A stretch of DNA of 64,000 nt from Colius striatus (Eukaryota; Chordata; Aves; Coliiformes; Coliidae): the NCBI RefSeq assembly GCF_028858725.1, contig NC_084769.1, forward strand, positions 12,959,501 to 13,023,500, given 5' to 3'. Both the position numbers and the translations under genes were made by a program. Within the stretch, counting starts at the first letter, position 1, and each line of letters starts with the position of its first letter. A model generated the notes under the pieces. The model was not told the origin of the DNA. It saw only the letters and a program-made list of their open reading frames with translations, and did no database searches. Below, piece after piece: positions 50,701 through 59,985 of the stretch.

Positions 50701-51411
50701 CATTTTGCTCAGCTCCCTCTGAGCCTTTCTGCTGCCTGAGAAGAAGGATTTTAAATTCCTTCCCTTCATGTAGCAGAAGTAATTCATGGAAGATGATCAA
50801 GCAACACTGAATTGAAACATATCTCCTTTTAATTAAGTGCATCCTGGGTGTTTTGTTAGGTTGAAGCAACATCTCATGAAATCAATCTTCAATACCTGAA
50901 CAAAGCAGTGTCTGCGTGTTTGGAGTGTCGCGAGGCAAGTGTGTCAGAGCAGGCGTGTTCCAGCAGCGCTGGTGCAGAGCAAAGGACAAGGGCTTCACGC
51001 AAGAGGAAGAAAAGGGAAGCTGGCTGTGAACCAGAGGGCTGCAGAGTGCTAACCCACACATTTGGCTTTTCAACACTTGAAGCAGAAAAGCTGCAGAAGA
51101 TACCTTTTGGGCCTCACCTTGTTCAAGTTTTACCACAGCCTGAAGGAACGAGCTCGATGGGTGCACTTGCAAGTGATAGTAAAGATCTTCTCCATGAAAA
51201 TGAAGGGGGACATTCTGGAAAGTCACACTGCACCGGGAAGCACCTGGGAACGAGCAATGACTGTGAAACACCTGCACATCAAGTGGATTCAGAGGGTGAT
51301 CCGGATGCCTCACAAACAGCCCTTTCTACCAACGATTTGCTGGACTGTTTGGTTAATCCGCGTGTCATCAATTTAGTGGCTCGGCTGCTGTTGGAGAGAA
51401 CAAGAGTTTAA
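14689..51411 (+). CDS. HSPBAP1: HSPBAP1, HSPB1-associated protein 1 (complete, 8 coding exons)
   Basis: Joined coding exons: 14689-14725, 26507-26692, 32258-32442, 36587-36723, 39307-39478, 47545-47628, 50540-50650 and 50860-51411. They total 1464 bases, or 487 codons plus TAA; the human protein is about the same length. It belongs to the JmjC/cupin-8 family, known for binding the small heat-shock protein HSPB1. The JmjC core runs over about residues 137-267. It has the iron-ligand triad pattern H167-x-D169 and H249, and K183 aligns with the 2-oxoglutarate-binding lysine of FIH. Whether the protein is an active oxygenase is not established. The C-terminal exon (305-487) is poorly conserved except for its last 25 residues ([14 protein letters not shown]). 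All junctions use GT/AG and keep frame. It shares its promoter with SLC49A4. Confidence 0.95.
17803..18582 (+). mobile_element. CR1 LINE fragment, 780 bp (ORF2 C-terminus plus 3' UTR)
   Basis: Forward translation gives the CR1 ORF2 tail: [34 protein letters not shown], then [37 protein letters not shown] and [20 protein letters not shown] nonsense TAA at 17971-17973 falls where other copies have a glutamine codon ([10 protein letters not shown] in the copy at 2.8 kb), and a frameshift lies near 18250. The 3' UTR ends in 'tctcttccaacccctaccat'. It is inserted in sense orientation in HSPBAP1 intron 1 and is inactive. Confidence 0.93.
18931..19013 (-). mobile_element. CR1 LINE 3' end, reverse orientation
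   Basis: The stretch is the reverse complement of the CR1 3' UTR: 'ttggaagggacctttagaga', 'tctagtccaacccccctgca', then 'gattaggtcgcataggaaca'. Only about 80 bases remain. It lies some 350 bases after a forward CR1 copy, so the two could pair in the pre-mRNA over their 3' UTR parts. Confidence 0.88.
22185..22223 (+). repeat. 23-bp-period tandem duplication
   Basis: aatgacagtacattta occurs at 22185-22200 and again at 22208-22223, a perfect 16-base match with a 7-base spacer. It is intronic and probably a local slippage duplication. Confidence 0.85.
24984..25295 (-). mobile_element. CR1 LINE fragment of a second subfamily, reverse orientation
   Basis: Reverse CR1 3' sequence begins with 'agaatcattgtggtgggaaa', then 'gacctttaagatcattgagt', 'ctgggcagcctgttccaatg' and 'agttcttcctaatgtccaat', ending near the 'tgtacagggctcctcttatt' segment. 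The 3' UTR (gatgggcttg-type spacer before the tail) differs from the 17.8 and 52.4 kb copies but matches the fragment at 57.4 kb. So at least two CR1 subfamilies are present. The left and right limits are approximate. Confidence 0.87.
26424..26451 (+). repeat. Perfect 14-bp tandem duplication upstream of exon 2
   Basis: tgggagatggtaaa occurs twice head to tail, ending 55 bases before the exon 2 acceptor site. It is purine-rich and so does not add to the polypyrimidine tract. Confidence 0.9.
26507..26692 (+). CDS. HSPBAP1: HSPBAP1 exon 2
   Basis: It encodes residues 13 (second and third bases) to 74, plus one base of codon 75. The product [37 protein letters not shown] is the conserved N-terminal region of HSPBAP1, ahead of the JmjC core. 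The acceptor is ttctttacatag and the donor is gtgaga. It is phase 1 at both ends, so exon skipping would keep the frame. Confidence 0.96.
26693..32257 (+). other. HSPBAP1: HSPBAP1 intron 2 (5.6 kb)
   Basis: AT-rich intron. I recognise no repeat family, exon or RNA gene in it. Read-through from exon 2 stays open for 57 codons to a TAA-type stop region at 26863-26865. Confidence 0.85.
32258..32442 (+). CDS. HSPBAP1: HSPBAP1 exon 3
   Basis: It encodes residues 75-136: [39 protein letters not shown], then the stretch ending EDKPEIFQ. The acceptor ttgattttag follows a long T-rich tract and the donor is gtaaaa. The phase 1 entry completes a valine codon (G plus TT), matching the family's VPQFET. 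The exit is phase 0. Confidence 0.96.
32443..36586 (+). other. HSPBAP1: HSPBAP1 intron 3 (4.1 kb)
   Basis: AT-rich intron with several homopolymer T runs (for example near 34330 and 35130). I see no recognisable repeat family, exon or RNA gene. Confidence 0.85.
36587..36723 (+). CDS. HSPBAP1: HSPBAP1 exon 4 (first two metal ligands)
   Basis: It encodes residues 137-181 and two bases of codon 182: [20 protein letters not shown], then [20 protein letters not shown], then VQVQG. H167 and D169 in CHLDSYG are the HxD pair that binds iron in JmjC/cupin-8 oxygenases. The acceptor is ccatttctgcag and the donor is gtaaca. Phase is 0 in and 2 out. Confidence 0.96.
36724..39306 (+). other. HSPBAP1: HSPBAP1 intron 4 (2.6 kb)
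   Basis: Unremarkable intron. A CT-rich tract lies at about 37258-37312. No exon, RNA gene or known repeat was recognised. Confidence 0.85.
39307..39478 (+). CDS. HSPBAP1: HSPBAP1 exon 5
   Basis: It encodes the last base of R182 through Q239: [40 protein letters not shown] and [10 protein letters not shown]183 in the RKRW motif aligns with the lysine that holds 2-oxoglutarate in FIH (K214). The donor is CAG|gtacca, weaker than usual at +4 and +5. Phase is 2 in and 0 out. Confidence 0.96.
39817..40415 (-). mobile_element. CR1 LINE fragment, reverse orientation, 600 bp
   Basis: It starts with the reverse CR1 tail 'atcatagagtcatagaatgt' and continues through the reverse 3' UTR ('gacctttagagatcatccag') into ORF2 C-terminal sequence on the minus strand: [35 protein letters not shown] and [17 protein letters not shown]. 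Frameshifts break the frame. It is in the same subfamily as the 17.8 and 52.4 kb copies. Confidence 0.94.
41231..41306 (+). mobile_element. CR1 LINE 3' terminal fragment
   Basis: A short forward copy of the CR1 3' UTR: 'cctgcttctgcagggggg', 'ttggactagatgatctctga', 'cccttccaacccctaccatt' and the terminal 'ctatg'. It lies about 0.8 kb from the reverse CR1 copy, so the pair forms an inverted repeat within intron 5 transcripts. Confidence 0.93.
45157..45175 (+). repeat. TG microsatellite, short, interrupted
   Basis: A run of TG dinucleotides with one TA interruption, in HSPBAP1 intron 5. Confidence 0.8.
47488..47525 (+). repeat. HSPBAP1: 19-bp tandem duplication containing the exon 6 branch-point region
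   Basis: tttctgctagtaccctagg (47488-47506) is followed directly by tttctgctagtaccctaac (47507-47525). The second copy ends in ctaac, a perfect yUnAy branch-point word with its A at 47524, 20 bases before the acceptor AG at 47543-47544. The first copy has ctagg at the same place. The branch point is inferred. Confidence 0.85.
47545..47628 (+). CDS. HSPBAP1: HSPBAP1 exon 6 (third metal ligand)
   Basis: An 84-base symmetrical exon (phase 0 both ends) for residues 240-267: [20 protein letters not shown] then SINSWIEL. H249 in WWHYVES aligns with the distal iron-ligand histidine of FIH-like enzymes. Skipping this exon would keep the frame but delete that ligand. The donor CTG|gtattt is weak (T at +4 to +6). 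Confidence 0.96.
48152..48258 (-). mobile_element. CR1 LINE 3' fragment, reverse orientation
   Basis: Reverse CR1-type 3' UTR: 'ggaatcatagaagagtttgg', 'gggacctttaaaggtcattg', 'agtccaactcccctgtaatg', 'agcagggacatcttcaactt'. The 'agcagggacatcttcaac' segment marks a third CR1 3' UTR variant, not seen in the other copies here. Confidence 0.85.
50411..50425 (+). repeat. CA microsatellite, short
   Basis: About seven CA units 115 bases upstream of HSPBAP1 exon 7. Confidence 0.85.
50540..50650 (+). CDS. HSPBAP1: HSPBAP1 exon 7
   Basis: A 111-base exon (phase 0 both ends) for residues 268-304: [20 protein letters not shown] then [17 protein letters not shown]. This is the helical segment after the JmjC core, strongly conserved in the family. 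I chose the acceptor gaggcag|gat because it gives phase 0 and the aligned D-x-DH start; an AG four bases earlier would break the frame. The donor is gtaagc, strong. Confidence 0.95.
50651..50859 (+). other. HSPBAP1: HSPBAP1 intron 7 (209 bp)
   Basis: The shortest intron of the gene, bounded by gtaagc and ttttgttag. Retention would add in-frame codons leading to an early stop: the exon 7 frame ends with TGA at about 50681-50683. Confidence 0.9.
50860..51411 (+). CDS. HSPBAP1: HSPBAP1 exon 8 (C-terminal coding exon)
   Basis: It encodes residues 305-487 and the TAA stop at 51409-51411. The first part ([20 protein letters not shown]) and the last ([20 protein letters not shown]) match the family. 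The middle is low-complexity and rapidly changing, rich in S, G, E and D. Residues 351-356 (RKRKKR) form a basic cluster that could act as a nuclear localisation signal. The exon is a single open frame with no sign of decay. Confidence 0.95.
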   Translation, partial: VEATSHEINLQYLNKAVSACLECREASVSEQACSSSAGAEQRTRASRKRKKREAGCEPEGCRVLTHTFGFSTLEAEKLQKIPFGPHLVQVLPQPEGTSSMGALASDSKDLLHENEGGHSGKSHCTGKHLGTSNDCETPAHQVDSEGDPDASQTALSTNDLLDCLVNPRVINLVARLLLERTRV

Positions 51412-51443
51412 TGCTAGAGTGCTTCTTTTATTTTTTTTTCTAA

Positions 51444-51449
51444 AATAAA
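51444..51449 (+). terminator. HSPBAP1: HSPBAP1 polyadenylation signal
   Basis: A canonical AATAAA lies only 33 bases after the stop codon. A GT-rich downstream element (cttgttctgggtgttt, 51467-51482) follows at the usual distance. Together they predict a 3' UTR of roughly 50-60 bases. Confidence 0.75.
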
Positions 51450-52420
51450 GAAATTCAATGTCAGCCTTGTTCTGGGTGTTTAAGCTCCATGGTAATTAAA
51501 TGTTTCATTTCAAGTAATTTTTAGGTACAGATAGACACAGTTAACGGTTAAGCGTCAGATCGGAGTTGAGCTGAAAAAAGAATAACTAGTTAATGATGGC
51601 TGGGAAGAGAAAGGGGTGTTTAGTCAGAGAGCTCCTCAGTGTTAAGAACAAAACAGAGCACACAGTTCCACTCCCACCACGCTGTGTGGATGGGATCTTT
51701 AAAGCGTTCTGCATCTCTGCGCCGTGAAGCGAGTGTGGCTTGATGACAGACGATAGGACAGAGTGGTGGGACATGGTTACAGAGCAGAGTGCTCAGAGTG
51801 GGAGAAGACAGCCTGACTTACTGTAGGCTGCAGCCCTTGACTACATTTAAAGTAAAAATCAGTTGATCGCATTAGAGATAGCAAGTTCAAATAAACCTAA
51901 CCTCAGGCAAGAGGCAACGCGCTCACTCACTGACGCGTCTCCTTCCTCTCATCCACAAAATAACTTCAGTTTTGGCACAAAGCTCGAGGATGGAGTGAGA
52001 CAAAAGCCCTCAGCAAAAAAAAAGTGGCCTTCATCTGGTTCAGAAACACTTGCAGCTGGAAGACAAAAGGCCATCGAGAAGTCACTGTTATGATTTATTT
52101 AAAGCCAGATGCGCACAGTTCCTTGTCTCTAAGGAACAAAACAAAGCTCTAACCCCCTCTGCTTTCTGTTCACAGTGGCAACAGAGTCTGGTGTTTGGCC
52201 AGGACACAGCTTCAGAGGGGTTTTTTTGCCACAACTCCTGTGAAACCTTTGCTTTCCAGGCTTACCTTTGCTCATGTCTATTAGCACCTACAAAACAGTT
52301 TCCATCTTTAACCTGTTTCCACATTCATAACCCTACACCATCAGCCCTCTAGTAGATAGTTTCTTTACCTGATGCATGTTCTCTGCTAAATACACACACC
52401 TTGTGCTCTGTTCACAAAGA

Positions 52421-53052
52421 TCATAGAATCATAGAATGGTAGGGGTTGGAAGGGACTTTCAGAGATTATCTAGTCCAACCCCCCTGCAGAAGCAGGGTCA
52501 CCTAGATCAGGTCGCATAGGAACATGTCCAGGTGGGTCTTGAAGACCTCCAAGGAAGGAGACTCCACAACCCCTCTGGGCAGCCTGTGCCAGGGCTCCCT
52601 CACCCTCACAGTGAAATAGCGTTTTCTTATGTTTAAATGGAACTTTTTGTGTTCCAGCTTCATCCCATTACCCCTTGTCCTGTTGCTAGCTACTATAGAA
52701 GAGAGGGATGTCCCAACCTCCTGACACTCACCATTTAGGTATTTATAAATGTTAATAAGATCTCCCCTCAGTCTCCTCTTCTCCAGACTAAACAGCCCCA
52801 GTTCCCACAGCCTTTCCTGGTATGAAAGATGTTCCAGTCCCCTGATCATCTTGGTGGCCCTGTGCTGGACTCTTTCCAGCACTTCCCTGTCCCTCTTGAG
52901 CTGAGGAGCCCAGAACTGGACACAGGACTCCAGATGAGGCCTCACCAGGGCAGAGTAGAGAGGGAGAAGAACCTCCCTTGACCTGCTGGCCACACTCTTC
53001 TTGATGCATCCCAGGATGCCATTGGCCTTCTTGGCCACATTGCTGACTCATA
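52421..53052 (-). mobile_element. CR1 LINE fragment, least decayed copy, reverse orientation
   Basis: It opens with the reverse tail 'atcatagaatcatagaatgg' and 'ggttggaagggactttcaga'. On the minus strand 53038-52502 is an uninterrupted 178-codon stretch of the CR1 ORF2 C-terminus, from [18 protein letters not shown] through [20 protein letters not shown] and [20 protein letters not shown] to the natural end CDLI and stop. No frameshift or nonsense codon is present, unlike every other copy here, so it is the youngest insertion or the best preserved. The 5' truncation removes the endonuclease and most of the reverse transcriptase, so it cannot move by itself. Confidence 0.95.
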
Positions 53053-56000
53053 TTTAGTTGGATGACCTTCCAGCAACTTATAGGTGGAAACTCTTGATGA
53101 CAAAGCTGCTTTCTCTCTGCTTTTACATAGACTGCATGTTGGCAGGGCCCTGATGAATGGGAGCAAGAACTGACAGTTCAGACATCCAGGATATCTTGCC
53201 ATTGAAAAACTCCCCAACAAAACTTAATGCTCTTGGAAGAGGAAACAAGCACAGAAATCTTCTCCTGAAATCTCCTTTTGAGTGTGGTTATTCAGCTACT
53301 GGATGAGGCAGGATTTAACTCTCCTTCCTCTGCCTGCCCAAGAAGGAAAGAGAAAACAAAGCTGTACGTATAATTCATGGAGACCTTGGCTTTGAAAAGT
53401 GACTCTACCTGGGGATCCTTGAGCTCTGTCTTTGACCCAGAAATATACTGTTTCAAATGTCCTGCTCTGCCCTTGTAACGGGGCTCAGACCCTGATGACA
53501 CCCACGTGTCCTCTTCAGCAGCAAGCTGCAGGCAAGCTGCGACACTCAGCGGCGTGTGAGAAAAGCCATTTGGCTGGGTTTATGTTAATGCACCAAAGCT
53601 TCTCCGTGGGGCTGCACCACTGTGACAAGACCAGAATTTAATAAACAGCCCCCTTGATGCAGCTTGTGTTTGTGTGTTGGCACTGCTGTGCCAAAAGGAT
53701 TAAAAATTAGTTAGGAAACATCTTAATCGCATCTGCTGCATTTAGAGATTCCCCAGGCTGGAGGGAGCAGACCTGTGGAATAAGGCAGCCCTGCTGACAC
53801 ACACAGGAGCCTCTCAGCAGAGCTGGGCTGCAGTGACAGCCCACTCCTGTCCTGCCACTGCACTCGTCTCCTTTCCCAGGCTGGCCAGAGGGCCAGGGAG
53901 CATTCCTGCTGGGAGCACCTGCTCTGGGGAGGAGAGTTTGCAAACGCTTCGTTTTCATTCACTGAGCAAAACCCTTCTTGCAGTAAAAAAAAAGCTTTTC
54001 TATCTGGAACAGATGTAGGTGGGGGAGGAAAAGCACAGGCAGTGAAGTGGAGGAGGTGGACAGCAACAGTGCCTTCCAGCCCCAGCGTGGGCTTCCTTAG
54101 CTTCAGCTTTCCTCCCAGCACAGAGATTACCTTAACATACCCCTTGCCACAGCCACGCTGAACCTTTCCTCCCACTGTTTTCAGAATGACTGTCCTTGAA
54201 TATTTCAGAGCTCTTTGCAGGACTTTTCCCCCACGGCAGAAGCTCTGGTGCCTGTCGCAGAGATCCTGCCTTGGGCTGGGCACAGGAGCAGCAGGTCACA
54301 TCAGGCTGATCCGTGTGTGCTCACCACTCACAGCAAACCCCCTCTGTCTGAGGACAGCCACAGCTTGTGCCTGTCCAGGTGCAGTCAATGATTTAGAGGC
54401 CAGACCGTGGCCAGAAGCCATTAGCAAAGGGGCTGGGGAGGAAAGCCAGCGAGGCTGTTTAGGATGCTGGGGAAAATCACCAGAAGGATTTGATGTCTCC
54501 AAGGTGCAATATAAAATCTCAGCCATACACTCATCACACAGGGGAGAGGGAGAGAAATGGCCACAAATGCAGAAAGTCACGTATGGCAAATGGCTTATGC
54601 ACCAAGAGGAGAAATTGATAGCTGTGACCCGATCGGCAGGATACTGGCTGCTGTGACTCCTGACGCCAGCTCTAAATTCATGGCCAGTGCATGGAGGAGC
54701 TCAGACAACCTGCTACATATTCATAGTGTTAACAATAAATGATTCCCCACCTCCCTGGTGACAGCCTGGCTAAAGGACAGCAAAAACCCTACCCTTCTGC
54801 AACCACCGATAGAGAAGTTTCTTCCCCCTTTCCCCACTCGCTGTCAGCAGTGAGCATGGCAACAGCTGAGATCATGGCCTGGAGTCAATATCACAGTGGT
54901 CACTACTGACACACACTTGTCATCTCCACTTTAGCTGAGTGGCATAAGAGATTGCCTCTGCCCAGTTAGGTGCTGAAGTTAAAGCTGGGCTGCAGCCCAG
55001 GGGACAGACCAAGCAGGGGGCTGGGCCAGTGTGTTCATCTCCCTATACACATCCAGGCCACCCCACTTCCCTGATGGAAACCCTGGCTCTTCCCTGCCCC
55101 AAAGCCAGCTGGTTCACAGGCCAGCCTGGCTCATCTCTCCTGAATGTTGCTGCTTGCTGTCCCTGAGCACAACCCTCATCTAAAAACATTTGTGCTCTGC
55201 TTGTCTGCAAAGAAGAAAGCCATACCCAAAGGAAAAAGAGAACAGGAAGGAAAAAACCCAAATAGTTACATCTTCCAGAGTTGTAGCCTTCCACTGAAAG
55301 CCTCCCCACTGCATTTCACTGGGTACCCTTTTGTGTCACAGCACCATTTCCCCCACGTTTGCATCTCTCAGGGCTTCCACTCTGGCAACTGTTTGCTTGA
55401 TTCCACAAGAGCAACTCAGCCACAGACCTGTTATATATGTTATGGTACAGTGTTAACTATAAATTGAAGCCTTAACTAACAAATGTGGCACACTGAAGAA
55501 GCAGAGAGAATCCTTCTGCAAGACTAATTGCCCTTTGAAATAAAAGCAGTGCTTTGTATCAGTCCTTTTGCCTACTAGTAAGCTCCTTGCTGTGTTTCCT
55601 GGCTACAAGTGTGAGGTGTTTAGGGGTATGGCATGAGCAGGCTTCCTCTCTGGGGGAGTTTCCTGATGTTTCTGGTGTTATGACATGAGTGGCTGATAAA
55701 GACTTTTGTGAATGGGTGGCCTGGATCTTCTGCACCATGCTTTTCCATCCTCTGGCTAAAGAAGTCTGGTCCCATAGCGAGATGGGGACAGATGTTGCCA
55801 CAATAGCTGCAGGGGCAGGGGGATGATGGCACCTCTGCATAAAGAGAAACATTTTTTGGAGGTGCCCCAAGTAGATGCTCTGCCAGACATATGTTTCTCC
55901 ATCTAATTGGTGGGGTTTGTCAGTCTTAATTGGGTAACTGGGAGCTAGAAGCTCTGATCACCTGGGGAAAGTGAGCCTGGCAGGACCACAGCATCCCAGA

Positions 56001-57382
56001 CTCTGGGGAGAACCATAGGGCAGTAGGACCAGGAGTGGCAGGTGCTGTGGGTCAGAGATAGAGTGAGGCTTGTGCAAAAGTCCCCCAGAGGCCTTGAGAA
56101 TGCCAAGAGAAACCTAGGTGCTCTTTGACCTCCCAGGACCCCTATGCTGAGAGCCCTGGGGAGCCCTGCAACAGGTAAAAGTGTCTCACAAGCCAGCAGC
56201 ATTGCTTTGCATTACAGCTGTCCTGATCTCTGCATTATTACTTACCCATTTAGAGGGCAGTGAGATGGATGGAAAAGACACAACTAGCTCCCTGCTCAGC
56301 ATGTTACAGTCTCTCAGTAAAGTCAAGCTCTAGGTTTTGAGAATGCAAACTTTGCTCCTTCTAAAGGACTGTCCCAGCAAGGAGCTCTGATTCCTTATGA
56401 TGACCCATGAAAACCACTTCACAAAGGTCTGAAGCTGACACTTAAAGCACTGAAGAGCTTTTAAATCCAATTTCCCAGCAAAGGAGATGGGTCTCTCTCT
56501 TTCCAGGTCAGAAAGGTCACTTGCAAAAAGGGGTTTTGTCTCCCTAAGGACTATTTGATTCATGTAGGGTCACTCTCTGCCCCATCGCTGCTGCAGAGGA
56601 CACCTCTGAGCTTCTACAGAAGCCAGAGGGTTCAACTTGTTCCTAAATCCCTGTCCTCCAGCTCCCAGTATGGTGAGCAATGCCCATCTGAAGCAGCAGG
56701 CAGTAACACCTTTCCCATCTAAGCAGCACCAGCCTTGCCCTGCCCGAGCACAGGCATACAGCCCAATTAGCAGCAGCCCTAACCAAGCTGCCTGGAAAGT
56801 CACCATTAGAATGAAAAATGTGTAAAGAAAAAGCAGAGCAAGTAGGCCATAATACAACTTACTGCCCTCCCCAGACATACAGCCTCATAACTTATGAGGA
56901 GCCCAACGAGCTGTAGCCTATTTTTCCCTGGGGAGGTAATGCATTACCTCCACTCTGCATTCACTCAGGGCTTTGGGTTTTTATCCAAAGAGATTAGGAT
57001 CTCTGCCACAGTTAAAAATGGAGGATTCTGCTATGTAGCAATAACTCATTGAAATGTGGTTTAATTCCTTGTTTGCCACTACCTTGGCTGAAAGCTAAAG
57101 AATTGCAAAGACTAATGCCACGTGCTGCGCATAGCTCACCATCATTTTAGATACAGCTGTCTTCTGCTGGTGCCCCAACAACCCCATCCACCACCCAACA
57201 GTGGTCCCCTGGGGACAACCCAGCCTGGGTGAGCCCACCTTTCCAGCTGGGGACATGCTGGGATCAACAGCCTCCAAATCACTGAAGTATTTGACTGTAA
57301 GCATGGGGTTAGAGCCAATTGCCACCACTTTACACTCGTGACGAGGAGTCTTATAGACAGATCAAGGCCAGAAAGCAACAAA

Positions 57383-57480
57383 GGATGTGGTTTAGTTTAG
57401 TGATGGGCCTGGCAGTGTGATGTTAGTGGTTGGACTCAATGATCTTAAAGGTCTTTTCCAACCATAATGATTCCATGACA
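57383..57480 (+). mobile_element. CR1 LINE 3' end (second subfamily)
   Basis: Forward CR1 3' UTR: 'gtttagtgatgggcctggca', 'gtggttggactcaatgatct', 'aaaggtcttttccaaccata', 'atgattccatgac'. It matches the reverse complement of the copy starting at 24984. Confidence 0.9.
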
Positions 57481-57744
57481 AGGCACAACAGGTGCCATCT
57501 GAAGCATTCCCAGCCCCATGACTGCTTTTCTGTGTCTGCCATCCACGTTACTAACATCTGTAGCTTCAAAATCAGGTTTAAAACTCAACTAGAAGAAGCA
57601 CTAGAGCACGGACTGCTAGAAGACAAGCCTACCCTGGCTGGCACAGGAGAGGAGGGAAGAGGTGGCCATGCAGGTCTCTCCCATCTCTTCCTCTTTGGAG
57701 AGTTAATTAGCAAGGCAAGTTAATGGTATTTGTGCATTACTGCA

Positions 57745-57905
57745 TGCGCTGCTTACAATACATTTTGTCCTGCATGCTAAAGTCAAAAACATCTCGCATC
57801 TGCCAAAAAGCAATCAGGACCAATTAATGAAGATGTAATTTCCCCAGATGCTGCTATTAACATAATTCACAGTGTTCCTAGCAACATGAATGTAATTAAC
57901 CCAGT
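57745..57905. promoter_or_regulatory. Candidate conserved non-coding element A
   Basis: An AT-rich, repeat-free island between GC-rich flanks, with clustered homeodomain-type words (caattaatg at 57821-57829, ctattaacataattc, tgtaattaac). Base composition and motif density resemble vertebrate conserved enhancers. No alignment was possible, so this is a guess from texture. Confidence 0.25.
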
Positions 57906-59639
57906 TAGCCACGGCTCCAGTCGCCGCTGCACCGAGTCCTGTGCTGGCAGAGGAGCCTCGCTCAGCCCCCTGCCACAGGGGCACGTTCACAGGGCAGCAG
58001 CTCGGAGCTGCCCCCTGTTCCCTCTCCTCTGGAGCTGTATTTGGGAGTTACAAATGTGGCTGCAGGCCATCAGCAGCACAGACCCTTTCAGAGGCAGCGC
58101 AACACAACCCACACGCACAGTTTATGCGACTCCAACACATCACTCTGATGGGATGGGTAACACATGCAGCAGACCCACCCCAGTCCTGGAAAAAGCTCAC
58201 ACTTGAGTTGGTCAAACACACAGTAAAAACTGAGTCCCTTGACCCAGAGTGCCCTCCAGCTCTTTTTCCCAGATTCATAGCCCACACAATGTGATAAGCA
58301 AAACACCTCTTTGCCTCCACCACCATCCGAAGCGCAACAACTTACTGTTGAGAGCAGCAGGACAGGCTGGGAGCCAAGGGCGACCCTCATCCATGGGATG
58401 CAGCCCAACACAGCCTGGCTCCTGAGACCATCAACACCTCCAAGCACAGTGAGCCGTGGGCCTGGTCCAGTGTCCTACCAAAGGCCAGCAGCTGGGAGTA
58501 ACAGGAGATGGGACGATTCCAGTGTCTTTTCAGAAGGCAAGGCTCAAGCCAGGACTGGTGGCCCAGAGCTGAGCTGCAATGGGGCCCCCTTGTCCATTGG
58601 GTGGGTGTGAGCCCCATGGGAGCCTGGGCAGGGCCATCAGGGCCTTCAGGTGCTTCTCTTCCAGTGATAACAGAGCAGTGAGAATTCATCAGACTTTTTA
58701 CATGCCACAGCCTGTGCTTGCTGTGAGGTGGGGACAGGTGATGCTCCCAGGGGTGATGGGGAAGGGTAGGAGGGGTTGGATTTCCTCCTCATTCAGCTCC
58801 CTTCCTGTTTCTCAGGTAACAACGTGGGGTGAGAAAGAGATGAAGGTTCAGGTGCTCAGACCATAGGTCAAGGTATCCCCTGTGCTTTGGTACCTGCTGA
58901 GCCAAGGTAAACATCTCATCCTGTGCCTGCGTCTCCATCTTGCTCTCACCTGATCACTCTCCACACCCAGGAGACAGGAGCTGGGCCCACCCTTGGGAAG
59001 GAAAGGGCTGAGTCCCTTACACCTCCTGGGCCAAGTTTTATCAGCAAGGCAGGGTTGCTGCCAACCTTTGGGGCTGAGAGGTGGGTTGCAGGCAACTAAC
59101 AACTTGCACAAAAGGATTTCAGTTTTCCCCCGTTTGAGAGGGGAATTGATGTTCTAATTGAACAAAATTGGTCAGAAGCAGCAGTTTCACCCACATTTGA
59201 GTATGCCTGAAAAGGACTCCTGGGGTGGCATTCTGGTTTGGGTTTTATTTAGTCCTCTCCCACTTTCAGTGACATCTCATTTAAAAAAATCATGGGCAGC
59301 ATTTCTAAAGAGCTCCAAAAAAACTGGAAGGGCTTTCCTCTCCTGAGGGAGGAGCCCCTGATTTCTCTCCTAGCCTTTTTTCTGGTGAGAGAAGAAGCAA
59401 GAAAGGGAACATGAAAAATTAATGAATGCTTTTTTCTCCCCCCTCTCTCTTTCCCCTTTTTCCACAAGCATGGAAAGTTTTCAAACGAATTTAAACTCTT
59501 TAGCTTTTTTTCTTTTGATAGCTTTGGTCAACAGGGAGTTGATTTCCCAGCCAGGTCTGGGGGCACCTTGAAGCTCTTCAAATTTGGAGAAACATTGACC
59601 AAACCCCATTTTGTAGCTTGAGACCACCAGTGCTTTAAA

Positions 59640-59985
59640 TAATTCATAGGGTTTCTTGCAGATTGATTTAACTCAAATCACCTGAAAATACCAGGCTTAA
59701 AAATGTGGGTAATCTGCCAAGCCAGAAAAAGCAGGGCCTTTTAATGAAAGTATGGGGCCTCTCTAAACCAGTGAGTAGTTTAACAATTACCTGATATAAT
59801 AACATGGAAAAAGATGCAATGAACAAAGGTGAGATCATTCACGTTAATTAAAATGTCTGAGATGCAACACTCCTGCCTTAATAGTGGATTTAAGCTGCGG
59901 CGTTGTAAAGCGATGATAGAATGGTCATTGCTTTTGTGTAATTAAGGAAGAAAGAGAGAATTATGAAGTGCCTCCACAGAGGCAT
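59640..59985. promoter_or_regulatory. Candidate conserved non-coding element B
   Basis: About 350 bases of AT-rich, repeat-free sequence with a SOX-type word (aacaaagg, 59822-59829), ttaattaa (59844-59851) and taattaa (59939-59945), flanked by GC-rich DNA. No open frame of interest. Inferred only from motif density. Confidence 0.25.

Noticed and set aside
53723..54283. A 186-codon minus-strand frame downstream of HSPBAP1.
   Set aside because: No domain-like composition, the opposite strand is also open over much of it, and no flanking splice pattern supports an exon.
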